Made by a program: the position numbers and the translations under genes
Source of the DNA: Acetobacterium wieringae
GTDB lineage: Bacteria; Bacillota; Clostridia; Eubacteriales; Eubacteriaceae
Length of the DNA stretch: 64,000 nt
NCBI RefSeq assembly: GCF_026646375.1
Contig: NZ_JAIPPU010000007.1
Location: 105,679-169,678, forward strand
Direction of reading: 5' to 3'
Notes under the pieces: model-generated
The model's input: the letters and a program-made list of their open reading frames with translations, nothing else
What the model was told of the DNA's origin: nothing
The model's database searches: none
Shown here: one piece after another, positions 15,969 to 24,802 of the stretch
How positions within the stretch are numbered: position 1 is the stretch's first letter
Layout: every line of letters starts with the position of its first letter

Positions 15969-16774
15969 TATAGCGTCTCGTTCATGCTGCCGGTTCGATA
16001 GCCTTTTAAATCAAGGCTGATATAAGTGAAGCCAATGGTTTTAAAACGATCATGAATTTTACTGCGAATACCTTCATTAACTAAGGTTTCGAAACCGGCT
16101 TCATCGGTTTCGATCCGGGCCAGGTCACCGTGATAGCGGACGCGCACCTGATGGAAGCCGAGATCAAGAAGGTATTGTTCAGCCTGGTCGATCATCTGCA
16201 GGCGATCTGGGGTAATATTCTCGCCATAAGGGAATCGGGAAGACAGACAGGCAAAGGATTGTTTGTTCCAGGTGGGAAGATTCAATTCCTTCGACAGCTG
16301 ACGGATTTCATCCTTGGAAAGCTTGGCAAATCGTAACGGGCTTTTGACACCTAACTCGGTTACCGCTAATAGTCCCGGTCGGTAATCACCATCATCGTCA
16401 GTGTTGGAGCCTTCAATAACGTAATTTAATTTCTGAAGAGTCACAATTTCTTTGATCTTGGTAAAAAGCTCGGACTTGCATAAATAACAGCGGTTCTTGG
16501 GATTATGGGAAAAACCTTCAATATCCAGCTCTTCCGAATCAATTATAAAGTGATCGACACCCAATTCTTCAGCATAGGCGGTGGCTTCCTGTAATTCGCG
16601 CTTGGGAAAGCTTTCGGACCGGGCGGTCACAGCGACCGCTTTTTTTCCTAAAACATCGTAAGCAACCTTTAGCAAAAAAGTCGAATCAACACCGCCGGAA
16701 AAGGCTACGGCGACACTTTCCAGTTCGTTCAGGTAATCTTTTAACGCTTGATATTTATTGGTCAGGTTATCCAT
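15968..16774 (-). CDS. larE: LarE: sulfur transferase of nickel-pincer cofactor synthesis, three-cysteine type
   Basis: 268-residue PP-loop ATPase with SGGVDS at 26-31. It converts the two carboxylates of the pyridinium intermediate to thiocarboxylates during synthesis of the NPN cofactor of lactate-racemase-type enzymes. C96 and C99 (NRCYLCK) plus C176 (SFACLSSR) form the three-cysteine set that in other LarE proteins holds a [4Fe-4S] cluster and makes the enzyme catalytic; the Lactobacillus protein has only C176 and sacrifices its sulfur. AAGGAG precedes the chosen ATG. larB and larC lie 5 kb away in another operon. Cluster binding is inferred from the cysteines. Confidence 0.88.
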   Translation of the reverse strand: MDNLTNKYQALKDYLNELESVAVAFSGGVDSTFLLKVAYDVLGKKAVAVTARSESFPKRELQEATAYAEELGVDHFIIDSEELDIEGFSHNPKNRCYLCKSELFTKIKEIVTLQKLNYVIEGSNTDDDGDYRPGLLAVTELGVKSPLRFAKLSKDEIRQLSKELNLPTWNKQSFACLSSRFPYGENITPDRLQMIDQAEQYLLDLGFHQVRVRYHGDLARIETDEAGFETLVNEGIRSKIHDRFKTIGFTYISLDLKGYRTGSMNETL

Positions 16775-16789
16775 AATACACTCCTTCGC

Positions 16790-16847
16790 ATTAATCATAG
16801 TAACTATATATGATTAATATTTTATGGTATTTTTAACCCGTTGTCAA
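16790..16847 (-). promoter_or_regulatory. larE: larE promoter with downstream palindrome
   Basis: Minus-strand TTGACA (16842-16847), 17-bp spacer, TAAAAT (16819-16824). A perfect 10-bp inverted repeat ATTAATCATA / TATGATTAAT (16790-16799, 16809-16818) occupies the start-site and leader region, as for a repressor operator. Confidence 0.6.
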
Positions 16848-16966
16848 GTGTGATTGTGGGGAATAAATAGCCTGAAGGAGGGAATTGCTTTACAGTCGCT
16901 GAATACGGATCGGATGAAAAAAACGCAGATAATCAATTTGAATGGTCTCGAATTTCTTTCCCGATG

Positions 16967-17024
16967 TTGATAAAAATATTTATTCATGTATACTATTAGC
17001 AATGGTTTAATGAATTAAACCATT
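16967..17024 (+). promoter_or_regulatory. arsR promoter and probable autoregulatory operator
   Basis: TTGATA, 16-bp spacer, TATACT (16989-16994), then a perfect 11-bp inverted repeat AATGGTTTAAT / ATTAAACCATT with a 2-bp centre (17001-17024) at the start site. This is the usual place for an ArsR-family site. Confidence 0.65.
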
Positions 17025-17039
17025 AAACGGAGGAAGGGA

Positions 17040-17381
17040 GTGCTAGAAATGAGTAACGAGCAAAAAGCACTGATTGAAATGTTCAAAGATTGTCAACCAC
17101 TACTCACCGCCATCGGGGATGAAACCCGACAGTTAATCATGGTGGCAATTATGGAAAATGGGTGCTATCCTGGCATTCGGGTAGGAGAAATTACCAAAAA
17201 AGTCAATCTGTCCCGACCAGCAGTATCCCATCATATCAAAATCCTGATGGATGCTAAGATTGTTAATGTGAGTAAGCAAGGAACCATGAATTTTTATTAT
17301 CTGGATCCGGAAAAAAGCAGGTTGCTGCATTTAAAAACTTTGGTGGAGCATATTGAACTGTTAATGGAACAATGCAAGTAG
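17040..17381 (+). CDS. ArsR-family transcriptional regulator
   Basis: 113 residues with a winged helix: IRVGEITKKVNLSRPAVSHHIKILMDAKIV, then the wing SKQGTMNFYYL. Either GTG at 17040 (GGAGGA 5 bases upstream) or ATG at 17049 (AAGGGA upstream) could start it. No CxC metal motif of classical ArsR is present, so the inducer is unknown and may not be a metal. A perfect palindrome overlaps its promoter, suggesting self-repression. The next gene, an EFR1 protein 37 bases downstream, is the likely target. Confidence 0.85.
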   Translation: MLEMSNEQKALIEMFKDCQPLLTAIGDETRQLIMVAIMENGCYPGIRVGEITKKVNLSRPAVSHHIKILMDAKIVNVSKQGTMNFYYLDPEKSRLLHLKTLVEHIELLMEQCK

Positions 17382-17418
17382 CGTATCAAATTACATACTC
17401 AAAATAAAGGAGAAGAAG

Positions 17419-18186
17419 ATGATATTTTATTTTACCGGAACCGGTAACTCGTTGTATGTGACAAAAAGGATTGGTGATGAGCTGGGAGAGCGACTCGTCG
17501 ATATAACCACGGCTATGAAAGAGAAATCTTTTGTTTATTCGCTTTCAGTCGATGAAAGAATTGGTTTTATTTTCCCGGTTTACTTTTATGGCGTACCTTC
17601 AATTGTAGCTGATTTTATAGCTGAGCTCATAATTGAACAAAATCTGGAAGCCCGCATGCAACCTTATGTATTTAGTGTGATGACTTGTGGCGGCGGAATG
17701 GGCGGAACGCCGAAAATGCTGGAAGATCTCCTGAAAAAGCAAAAGGTGTCGCTCGATGCTGCGTTTGAAGTTAAGATGGCCAGCAATTACATCATGATGT
17801 ACCAGCCAACGGGGCCAGCGCTACAAAAGAAGATACAGATTACAACAGATAAAAAGCTAACTGACATTATCGCTGCAATATCAAAGAAAAAGAAGGATGA
17901 TAGCAACAAACGAAAAAAATCGTTTTTGACCAATATAGCTTATCCGCTATACGTCCATGGCCGAAAAACCAGGCTCTTTTATGCTGATGACAAGTGTAAC
18001 GGCTGCGGAAAATGCGAGAAAATTTGTCCTGTTTCGGCGATTCAAATGGTTAATAACAAGCCGGTTTGGACGGCAAAACAATGTACGCACTGCACCGCCT
18101 GTATCAACCGCTGTCCCCAGAAAGCGATTCAGTATGGAAAGAAAACCCTTAAGTGGCGACGGTTTGAAAATCCCATCCTAAAATAA
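17419..18186 (+). CDS. EFR1-type protein: flavodoxin domain fused to two [4Fe-4S] clusters
   Basis: 255 residues. The N terminus FYFTGTGNSLYVTKRI is a flavodoxin-like FMN loop; the C terminus has CNGCGKCEKICPVSA and CTHCTACINRCPQKA cluster motifs. Such proteins are soluble electron carriers or reductases of anaerobes. Co-transcription with the ArsR gene suggests that it is induced by that regulator's signal. Partner unknown. Confidence 0.87.
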   Translation: MIFYFTGTGNSLYVTKRIGDELGERLVDITTAMKEKSFVYSLSVDERIGFIFPVYFYGVPSIVADFIAELIIEQNLEARMQPYVFSVMTCGGGMGGTPKMLEDLLKKQKVSLDAAFEVKMASNYIMMYQPTGPALQKKIQITTDKKLTDIIAAISKKKKDDSNKRKKSFLTNIAYPLYVHGRKTRLFYADDKCNGCGKCEKICPVSAIQMVNNKPVWTAKQCTHCTACINRCPQKAIQYGKKTLKWRRFENPILK

Positions 18187-18218
18187 TTAAGAATCCATAA
18201 ATTTTTCCGTCTTCGTTC

Positions 18219-18247
18219 TTGACAGTTGGAGCCATACCAAATAAAAT
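18219..18247 (+). promoter_or_regulatory. Promoter of the DUF2786 gene
   Basis: TTGACA, 17-bp spacer, TAAAAT, about 100 bases before the start codon. Confidence 0.55.
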
Positions 18248-18344
18248 AAGAGATGTATAGTAAAATGATATTTAATTAAGATGGATTCTATATTGAAGTG
18301 TTTGTTTTTGGCAAAAAGCAGAAAGTTCAAAACGAGGAAGAAAA

Positions 18345-19067
18345 ATGGAAGCCAATATCAAAGATCGAATAAAAAAACTGTTAGCCCTTGGTAGAAGTCC
18401 CAATCCCAATGAAGCAAATTACGCAATATTAAAAGCAAAAAAGCTGATGGTTGAATACAAGCTGACTGAACGGGAATTATTGCGCCATGATGAAAATCCG
18501 ATTAAAGTGGATAGTGATATTTATTATACAACCCGCAGTGAGCATTGGATGACTGGCCTGGCGGATGTGATTTCGGAGAACAACTGCTGTGTCTTTTATA
18601 TGGTCACGCCGTCCGGATCGCAACGCCATTATATTATTTTTCATGGTTACGAGGAAGATGCGCTGATTTGCAACAGCATTTTTGCCTATGCTGTTGATTG
18701 TGTGCGAACCCAGATCAAAGCGATAAAAAAAGTGATGAAGTTAAATGAGCAGCCAGCTAATATCATTAATGAAGCGTGTGAAACTTATGGTAAGGGTTTT
18801 TATGAAGGTTTGGATGACGCTTACACGACCCAGGAGTATGTGCATCAGGAGTGGGGGCTGGTGATGGTGGTCCCACCGGAAGTTAAAGCAATTCTTGAAC
18901 CGATGGAACGTGCGCACATTAAAGAGAAGAATCATGATGATCATTATTCGTTTTATGCTCAGGGCTACCGTGAAGGCAAGGTCTTTACGACCCAAAATAA
19001 ATTGGCAGATACAAAAGAAAAAACGACAGCAGAAGATAATCCAACGACAAATCAAGAAGCTGTCTGA
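18345..19067 (+). CDS. DUF2786 domain protein
   Basis: 240 residues. The N terminus (DRIKKLLALGRSPNPNEANYAILKAKKLMVEYKL) is the DUF2786 helical signature; a mixed region and a charged tail follow (EKTTAEDNPTTNQEAV). DUF2786 proteins are common in phages and mobile DNA, but nothing else nearby is phage-like. Function unknown. A single gene with its own promoter and terminator; GAGGAAG precedes ATG. Confidence 0.75.
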   Translation: MEANIKDRIKKLLALGRSPNPNEANYAILKAKKLMVEYKLTERELLRHDENPIKVDSDIYYTTRSEHWMTGLADVISENNCCVFYMVTPSGSQRHYIIFHGYEEDALICNSIFAYAVDCVRTQIKAIKKVMKLNEQPANIINEACETYGKGFYEGLDDAYTTQEYVHQEWGLVMVVPPEVKAILEPMERAHIKEKNHDDHYSFYAQGYREGKVFTTQNKLADTKEKTTAEDNPTTNQEAV

Positions 19068-19085
19068 AAATCAAAGGTAAGCAAA

Positions 19086-19126
19086 AAAACACCGGCACCT
19101 TGTTTTTAACAAGTTATCGGTGTTTT
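19086..19126 (+). terminator. Terminator after the DUF2786 gene
   Basis: Stem AAAACACCG / CGGTGTTTT with an inner CTTGT / ACAAG helix, A-run before and TTTT inside the 3' arm. Confidence 0.75.
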
Positions 19127-19293
19127 GTTGCGTGATACGGAGGATTATTATGTTAAAATAAAGAAAATAGACGGATCTTATAGCTCAGGTTATGGTAATT
19201 GAAAACAGGAAGCTGGCATTTTTTGTTTATCGGCGCGCAAATTGGATAAAAATATAAATAAGCCAATATACTTACCGATAAGGAGAATGATTG

Positions 19294-20814
19294 ATGAAAT
19301 TCAAGTATAAAATCGTAGCCCTGTTTGTGTCGGCCATTGTTTTAATCAACCTTGGAATCGGTATTTATGCGGTAAACAGCATGCAGAATAAAGTGCTTGA
19401 TGCTGCCCGCTCCAAGCTCCTGAGTGATGCTGCTTTGGGCGAGGCTTTCCTGGATCAACAGATTCCCGGGGACTGGATTATTAAAGAGGGCGATTTGTAC
19501 AAAGGCTCGGTGAAAATGAATGATAATTTCGGAATTGTTGATCGAATCGGGGAGTTAACAGGGGATACGGTAACGGTCTTTCAAGATGATACCCGGGTTG
19601 CCACAAACGTAAAAGATGCAGAAGGTAATCGGGCGGTTAATACGGAGGCAACCGACGTGGTTAAAAAAACTGTTTTGGATCAGGGCGAAACATACATCGG
19701 TAAGGCCAATGTAGTGGGTGTCTGGAACCAAACAGTCTATAAACCGATCACCAATGCCAAGGGCGAGGTGATCGGCATCTGGTACGTGGGAATTCCCAAT
19801 ACCATCTATGACAAATTGGCTATGGATTTCAGAAATATGCTGATTTTATTTTCCATCGTGGCCGTTACGCTGGCGGGTATTGTCATTTGGATCATTACTG
19901 ACCGGATGACCCGACCATTAGTGATGCTGGAAAAAGTCACCAATCGGGTAGCGCAAGGCGATCTGACGCAACAAGTTGAAACGGTCAAAAGTAAAGACGA
20001 AATCGGCGTATTAGCCGTGGCGATTGAGCGGATGATCGTTAATATGCGAACAGCTTTAAAAAAAATAGCGGATTCTTCGGAAGAGGTTGCCATGGGTGCC
20101 CAGAATATTTCCACGGCCAGCACATCCCTGTCGATTGGCGGCACGGAACAGGCCAGTTCCATTGAGGAACTGACTGCCTCCATCAACGAAATTGATGAGC
20201 AGACTACCATCAACGGCGAAAGTGTCAGTCAAGCTGTTGCATTGGTCCGTCATGCCCAGGCTAAGGTTAACAGCGGTGACCGGGAAATGCATAATATGCT
20301 GGCCTGTATGGATGACATTAATGATTCATCGCAGAATATCGGAAACATCATCAAAGTAATCGATGAGATTGCCTTTCAAACCAATGTACTGGCATTAAAT
20401 GCCAGTGTGGAGGCCGCTCGGGCCGGGGAACATGGCAAAGGGTTTGCAGTGGTCGCCAGCGAGGTAAGAAACCTCTCCATCCGCACGACTGACGCAGTAA
20501 AACAAACCTCCAGTTTGATTGAAGCATCGGGAAAGAATGTCAAAATCGGTATCGAAGTGGCAAATCGGGTGTCGGAAGCACTGGACGAAATCAAAGCGAG
20601 TATGAAAGCCGTTGAAACCCGGGTTGAAGCAGTTGGCAAAGCATCAGAGCAGCAAACCCAAAATATTCACGAAATCAATTCAGGGATCAGTATTATTGCC
20701 AACGTGGTTCATACTAATTCAGCAACATCGGAAGAAACTGCCGCCGCCAGTCAAGAACTCTTTAACCAGGCTGAGATATTAAAAAGACAGACCAATCAAT
20801 TTAAGCTTCAGTAA
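19294..20814 (+). CDS. Methyl-accepting chemotaxis protein with extracytoplasmic Cache-type sensor
   Basis: 506 residues. TM1 lies about 8-28; a sensor domain about 35-180 contains GWVN-type Cache features (ALGEAFLDQQI, DTVTVFQDDTRVATNV, GKANVVGVWNQTVYKPI, GIWYVGIP), then TM2 about 185-207, a HAMP domain and a signalling hairpin with the conserved tip [40 protein letters not shown] follows AAGGAG; a TTG one codon earlier is ignored. It relays an external small-molecule signal to CheA. Ligand unknown; no che genes are in the window. Confidence 0.9.
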   Translation: MKFKYKIVALFVSAIVLINLGIGIYAVNSMQNKVLDAARSKLLSDAALGEAFLDQQIPGDWIIKEGDLYKGSVKMNDNFGIVDRIGELTGDTVTVFQDDTRVATNVKDAEGNRAVNTEATDVVKKTVLDQGETYIGKANVVGVWNQTVYKPITNAKGEVIGIWYVGIPNTIYDKLAMDFRNMLILFSIVAVTLAGIVIWIITDRMTRPLVMLEKVTNRVAQGDLTQQVETVKSKDEIGVLAVAIERMIVNMRTALKKIADSSEEVAMGAQNISTASTSLSIGGTEQASSIEELTASINEIDEQTTINGESVSQAVALVRHAQAKVNSGDREMHNMLACMDDINDSSQNIGNIIKVIDEIAFQTNVLALNASVEAARAGEHGKGFAVVASEVRNLSIRTTDAVKQTSSLIEASGKNVKIGIEVANRVSEALDEIKASMKAVETRVEAVGKASEQQTQNIHEINSGISIIANVVHTNSATSEETAAASQELFNQAEILKRQTNQFKLQ

Positions 20815-20852
20815 ATCAGGGTAATTTTAAAAGGAATATCAGTGGATACAAC

Positions 20853-20896
20853 AAAACAAAAGACTCAGAAAGCTAAGCATCTGAGTCTTTTGTTTT
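20853..20896. terminator. Bidirectional terminator between the chemotaxis receptor and larC
   Basis: Perfect 16-bp stem AAAACAAAAGACTCAG / CTGAGTCTTTTGTTTT with a 12-nt loop. Confidence 0.88.
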
Positions 20897-20910
20897 ACTG
20901 GTTTGCAACG

Positions 20911-22062
20911 CTACTTTAGTTTTTCAACCATTTCTAATACTTCCCACAGCGATTTGCCCGATTCCTGGGCGATTTTTTTGACATCCTCATATTCCGGGGT
21001 AGCCCGGGTAATATCGCCCTGTTGGGATATTTTAATGGTTACTTCACCCAGTGGAGTTGCTATTTTTTTAAAATGCCGGTGCATGCAGGTTCGCTCAACC
21101 GGGTATTTGCGAATGCCGATGGTGGAGGTTTCCTTTAGAATAATTTCTTCAATCAGCGGCAGCCGGGCTTCGCTGCAGAGAACCGTCAGGTGGATGCCTG
21201 GGCGGTTTTTCTTCATATAGACCGGCGTGTAAAAGGCATCCAGGGCACCGTTTTGCAATAAAACTTCGAGGACATAGCCAGCCATTTCGCCAGTCATGTC
21301 ATCAACATTGGTTTCTACCACCATAATGGTGTTGGCTTCAGATTTACGCCCCTGAATAATCCGCAGAGCATTTAAAACCCCAAAATCCTTGCCGCCAAAA
21401 CCATAGCCGGTTTTTTCCGGAATAAAACTGGGGGTGGTCGGGGAATAGGTAGCCAATTCAGCGAGAATGGCCACCCCGGTGGGCGTGGCTGATTCACCGT
21501 CTATGGCCTTGGAATACATTTCGAAATTGGAATTACAGAGGATCTCTGCGGTGGCTGGAGCTGGTACCGGTAAGAGACCATGGGCACAGCGAACCCAGCC
21601 GCTGCCGACATTTATTTTGGAACCATAAACCAGATCCGGTTTTAAGGCATGATAACAGATGGCCGCCCCGACGATATCAACAATTGAATCGAGAGCGCCA
21701 ACCTCATGAAAATGAACCCGTTCAACCGAAACATTATGAACCTTGCCTTCGGCGACTGCCACCCGCATAAAAATAGCCAGAGCAGTTTTTTTAACCTCGT
21801 CTGAGAGGGTTGAATTTTCGATGATTTCTTTTATATCGTTAAAGTGCCGATGATGGTGTCGGTCAGCTTCCAGGATAACATGACAGCGAGTGCCGGAAAT
21901 TCCCTTTTTCATGGTTTGCTCGGCTTCGATACGAAACCCGCTGAGATTCAGCTTTTTCAGTTCAGCGTCAAGGTATGCTGGATCAATACCCAAATCAATA
22001 AAGGCACCCAAAACCATATCCCCACTAATACCGGAAAAACAATCGAAAAATAAAACCTTCAT
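20911..22062 (-). CDS. larC: LarC: CTP-dependent nickel insertion enzyme for the nickel-pincer cofactor
   Basis: 383 residues. MKVLFFDCFSGISGDM is the LarC start, and HHHRH at 69-73 is the family's histidine-rich loop. LarC inserts nickel into the dithiocarboxylate precursor using CTP. In Lactobacillus plantarum the protein needs a programmed frameshift between larC1 and larC2; here both halves are one continuous frame. AAGGAG precedes the chosen ATG; a longer frame of 117 bases upstream overlaps larB and is dismissed. Last gene of a long minus-strand run. Confidence 0.9.
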   Translation of the reverse strand: MKVLFFDCFSGISGDMVLGAFIDLGIDPAYLDAELKKLNLSGFRIEAEQTMKKGISGTRCHVILEADRHHHRHFNDIKEIIENSTLSDEVKKTALAIFMRVAVAEGKVHNVSVERVHFHEVGALDSIVDIVGAAICYHALKPDLVYGSKINVGSGWVRCAHGLLPVPAPATAEILCNSNFEMYSKAIDGESATPTGVAILAELATYSPTTPSFIPEKTGYGFGGKDFGVLNALRIIQGRKSEANTIMVVETNVDDMTGEMAGYVLEVLLQNGALDAFYTPVYMKKNRPGIHLTVLCSEARLPLIEEIILKETSTIGIRKYPVERTCMHRHFKKIATPLGEVTIKISQQGDITRATPEYEDVKKIAQESGKSLWEVLEMVEKLK

Positions 22063-22111
22063 GGACAATTCTCCTTCTTTGGGCCACGCCCTGATGAAAT
22101 TTCGCTTATGT

Positions 22112-22861
22112 TTATAGTTTGTTAATTTTTGATGCCATACAGGCAGCCCCAAAACCATTATCAATATTGACAACACCAATCCCGCTGGCGCAGGAGGTCA
22201 GCATCCCCAGTAAAGCCGAGATTCCACCAAAGCTGGCGCCGTAACCGATACTGGTGGGAACGGCAACGATGGGTTTATCGGTGAGTCCACCGACGACTGA
22301 GGCCAGAGCACCTTCCATACCAGCCACCACAATAATGACTTTGGCGTGATTGATAATTGGGACGTTGCCAAGTAGCCGATGAATCCCGGCGACTCCCACA
22401 TCATAGAGTCGTTTGACCTGATTGCCCATCACCATGGCAGTTACAGCGGCTTCTTCAGCAACCGGAATGTCTGAGGTTCCGGCCGTGACGACAAGAATAT
22501 AATCTTCGGTGGTTTTATATTCTTCCCGTTTGACGACCACGGAGCGGGCTTCTTCGTAATAAATAGCATCAGGGGTAATGGATTTGATGGTGTCGAAGAC
22601 GTCCCGTTCAGCCCGGGAAGCAAGGATGTTGCCAGTGGATCGGGTCAGCATGTTTTCGACAATCCCCTTAATCTGGTTCAGCGACTTTCCGGGACTGTAA
22701 ATCACCTCCGGATAACCGTTTCGTAGCTCCCGGTGATGATCCACTTTGGCATAGGAAAGGTCTTCATAGGGCAAGGTTTTTAGCAACTCCAGAGCGGTAT
22801 TGACCTCGCATTCGTGGTTTTTGACGTCTTCCAATATTTTTGTTAATTGATCTACATTCAT
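22112..22861 (-). CDS. larB: LarB: carboxylase/hydrolase making pyridinium-3,5-biscarboxylate mononucleotide
   Basis: 249 residues with an AIR-carboxylase (PurE)-like C-terminal domain: VVTAGTSDIPVAEEAAVTA, VIIVVAGMEGALASVVGGL and PTSIGYGASFGGISALL. It carboxylates and hydrolyses nicotinate adenine dinucleotide, the first step of NPN cofactor synthesis. The ATG with GGAG 7 bases upstream (MNVDQ) is preferred over one four codons earlier. larC follows after 49 bases and the ligase-ACP gene precedes it by 48, without a terminator. Confidence 0.9.
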   Translation of the reverse strand: MNVDQLTKILEDVKNHECEVNTALELLKTLPYEDLSYAKVDHHRELRNGYPEVIYSPGKSLNQIKGIVENMLTRSTGNILASRAERDVFDTIKSITPDAIYYEEARSVVVKREEYKTTEDYILVVTAGTSDIPVAEEAAVTAMVMGNQVKRLYDVGVAGIHRLLGNVPIINHAKVIIVVAGMEGALASVVGGLTDKPIVAVPTSIGYGASFGGISALLGMLTSCASGIGVVNIDNGFGAACMASKINKL

Positions 22862-22909
22862 AATTGTCTCCATTACTGCTGATGAATCAGCAAGATATTT
22901 AAAAATTTG

Positions 22910-24769
22910 TTAAAGCGACTGAATATAATTGGTCATTTCAGTTAAGGACAGGTGGCTGCGGAACTGATTGGTGTTTATTTTAATCCCATTGATCTTTTCC
23001 AGTTGGTTAATCAGATCAATCAACCCCAGCGAATCGCCACCGAGATCAAAGACAAAATGACTGTCCATTGAAATCATCGCTGGCGAAATTTTCAGAATAT
23101 TTGCCCAGCAATCAGCCATCTCTTTATAAGATCCAGCCAGAGTGGACTCGGAAATGCTGCCTAATGGGAGCGCCAGATCATAATTATCGTAGTCGCCATT
23201 TTCCCATGCAACAGACAAAGCCAACCGGTTGATTTTACCAGAAGTGGTCTTGGGTATTTCATCAATAATCACACCCCATGTTATGGGAAGCTGCCAGGTG
23301 GCAGAAATAGCCTGGCCAGCCAAGGTTAGGGTTTCCGGATTTTTCGAATCACTAAAAAGAATCAGGCAGTTGTCCAGCGTATCCCGGTTTTTACCCTGGA
23401 CAATAATCAGGTTGGTGTTCTCAGATAAGGACTGCTTGCCGGTTTTCTCCAAATCGGAGACCAGATAATTTTCACCGTTGACAATAATAATATCTTTATA
23501 GCGGCCAAATATATTCAACCAGCCGTTTCGAAAAAAGCCCAGATCACCGGTATTGAAATAACCGTCTTCATCTATTCCGGTAGGGGTGTTTTTAGTTTTG
23601 GAATAATATCTTTGCATGACATTGGTGCCGCGAATATAAATCAGTCCCAGATATTCCGGATTCAGAATATTTCCAGCCAGATCTTTAATAACAACTTCGT
23701 TGCATTCATCCAGCACACCGACTGACATCCGGCCAATGGTATCATCATCAGGATCGCAGAAGAATAGTTTTTCGCCAATGGCAATGCCGCTGCCCAAAAA
23801 ATAGTCCATCCGGAAGGGTGAACCGTAGGGGGTGTAAGCCACACCCATGGTGGTTTCACTAAGACCGTAGGCTGGTTTTAAGGTATCCCGGGTCCAACCC
23901 ATTGGGGCTGTTTGATCTTCGAAAGCGGTTAAGGAAAGGGGATTGACATCTTCGCCACCGCAAAAGCAGATATAAAGAGTGTCAAGATTTACTGCCCGAT
24001 TCTGTTTAATGCCGACTTTCAGCAATAGTTCGATGCCAAAAAGGGCCGCTCCGGTGACAGTGGCGGAAAACTGCGAGAGCTTTTCCAGCCAGCGGTTGGG
24101 GTTTTTTACAAACTGCAGCGGGCTCATTAAATACTGAGGAAAGTTGTTGACAATCGGAACCAGATGATAGCCGACAAAACCAAAGCAATGGGATAGCGGC
24201 AGCCAGCTTAGATAGCGTTCCTGCACATTGTCGCGGACGATTATACTGCTGGCAACACCGCCTTCTTGGAGGTTGCGGGTAGTCAGAACAGCGCCTTTCG
24301 GATCCGAAGAGGTACCGGAGGTAAACTGAATCATTCCAGGATCTGTGTCACACACTGAAACAGTGGTTCCCGGGGACGATTCGGTCAAGGCCCGAAACAT
24401 CAGCTGGTTGTTTTCAAACAGGGTTGTTACCCCTTCCAGATCACTGACAATGATGGGGTCTTCCAGTGTGTTAAGGACACTTTGCAGATAAGCCCGTGAT
24501 TTTTCATCCTGGGCCAGGGGTAGGATGGCGGGAACCATGCCGCCCAGGATGCCCGCCCAGAAACAGGTGATTTGGGCCTGGATACTTTTTAGCTGAAACA
24601 CCAGCAGGGATCCTTTTTTTAGACCGGCTGACTGGTAACCGCCGAGGACTTTCATGGCATTTTCAAAAAGCGTGGCGTAGGTCTGAGTAAATTCCTGGCC
24701 ATCGGCCTCCAGATACGTGATGGTGACATCACTGGTTTTTAGCTTGATAAACGAGTCTTGTATATTCAT
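22910..24769 (-). CDS. AMP-dependent acyl ligase fused to an acyl/peptidyl carrier domain
   Basis: 619 residues. Residues 1-~515 are an adenylation domain (MIQFTSGTSSDPKGAVLTT, PAYGLSETTMG, YFNTGDLGFF, GRYKDIIIVNGENY, TTSGKINR with the catalytic lysine). Residues ~540-619 are a carrier domain with the phosphopantetheine serine at 580 (DLGGDSLGL). Such proteins activate a carboxylic acid as the adenylate and load it on their own carrier thiol. Downstream of LipB, a lipoyl domain and an SDR, it could supply the acyl-carrier substrate for LipB, bypassing fatty acid synthesis. A polyketide/peptide loading module is an alternative, but no such synthase is present. GAGGAG precedes ATG. Confidence 0.85.
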   Translation of the reverse strand: MNIQDSFIKLKTSDVTITYLEADGQEFTQTYATLFENAMKVLGGYQSAGLKKGSLLVFQLKSIQAQITCFWAGILGGMVPAILPLAQDEKSRAYLQSVLNTLEDPIIVSDLEGVTTLFENNQLMFRALTESSPGTTVSVCDTDPGMIQFTSGTSSDPKGAVLTTRNLQEGGVASSIIVRDNVQERYLSWLPLSHCFGFVGYHLVPIVNNFPQYLMSPLQFVKNPNRWLEKLSQFSATVTGAALFGIELLLKVGIKQNRAVNLDTLYICFCGGEDVNPLSLTAFEDQTAPMGWTRDTLKPAYGLSETTMGVAYTPYGSPFRMDYFLGSGIAIGEKLFFCDPDDDTIGRMSVGVLDECNEVVIKDLAGNILNPEYLGLIYIRGTNVMQRYYSKTKNTPTGIDEDGYFNTGDLGFFRNGWLNIFGRYKDIIIVNGENYLVSDLEKTGKQSLSENTNLIIVQGKNRDTLDNCLILFSDSKNPETLTLAGQAISATWQLPITWGVIIDEIPKTTSGKINRLALSVAWENGDYDNYDLALPLGSISESTLAGSYKEMADCWANILKISPAMISMDSHFVFDLGGDSLGLIDLINQLEKINGIKINTNQFRSHLSLTEMTNYIQSL

Positions 24770-24802
24770 GGAAGTCTCCTCAACAATTTGGTCAGATCCA
24801 CA

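Noticed and set aside
18345..19067. Prophage around the DUF2786 gene
   Set aside because: No integrase, structural or lysis genes lie on either side.
20911..22062. Programmed frameshift in larC as in Lactobacillus
   Set aside because: The whole protein is in one continuous frame here.
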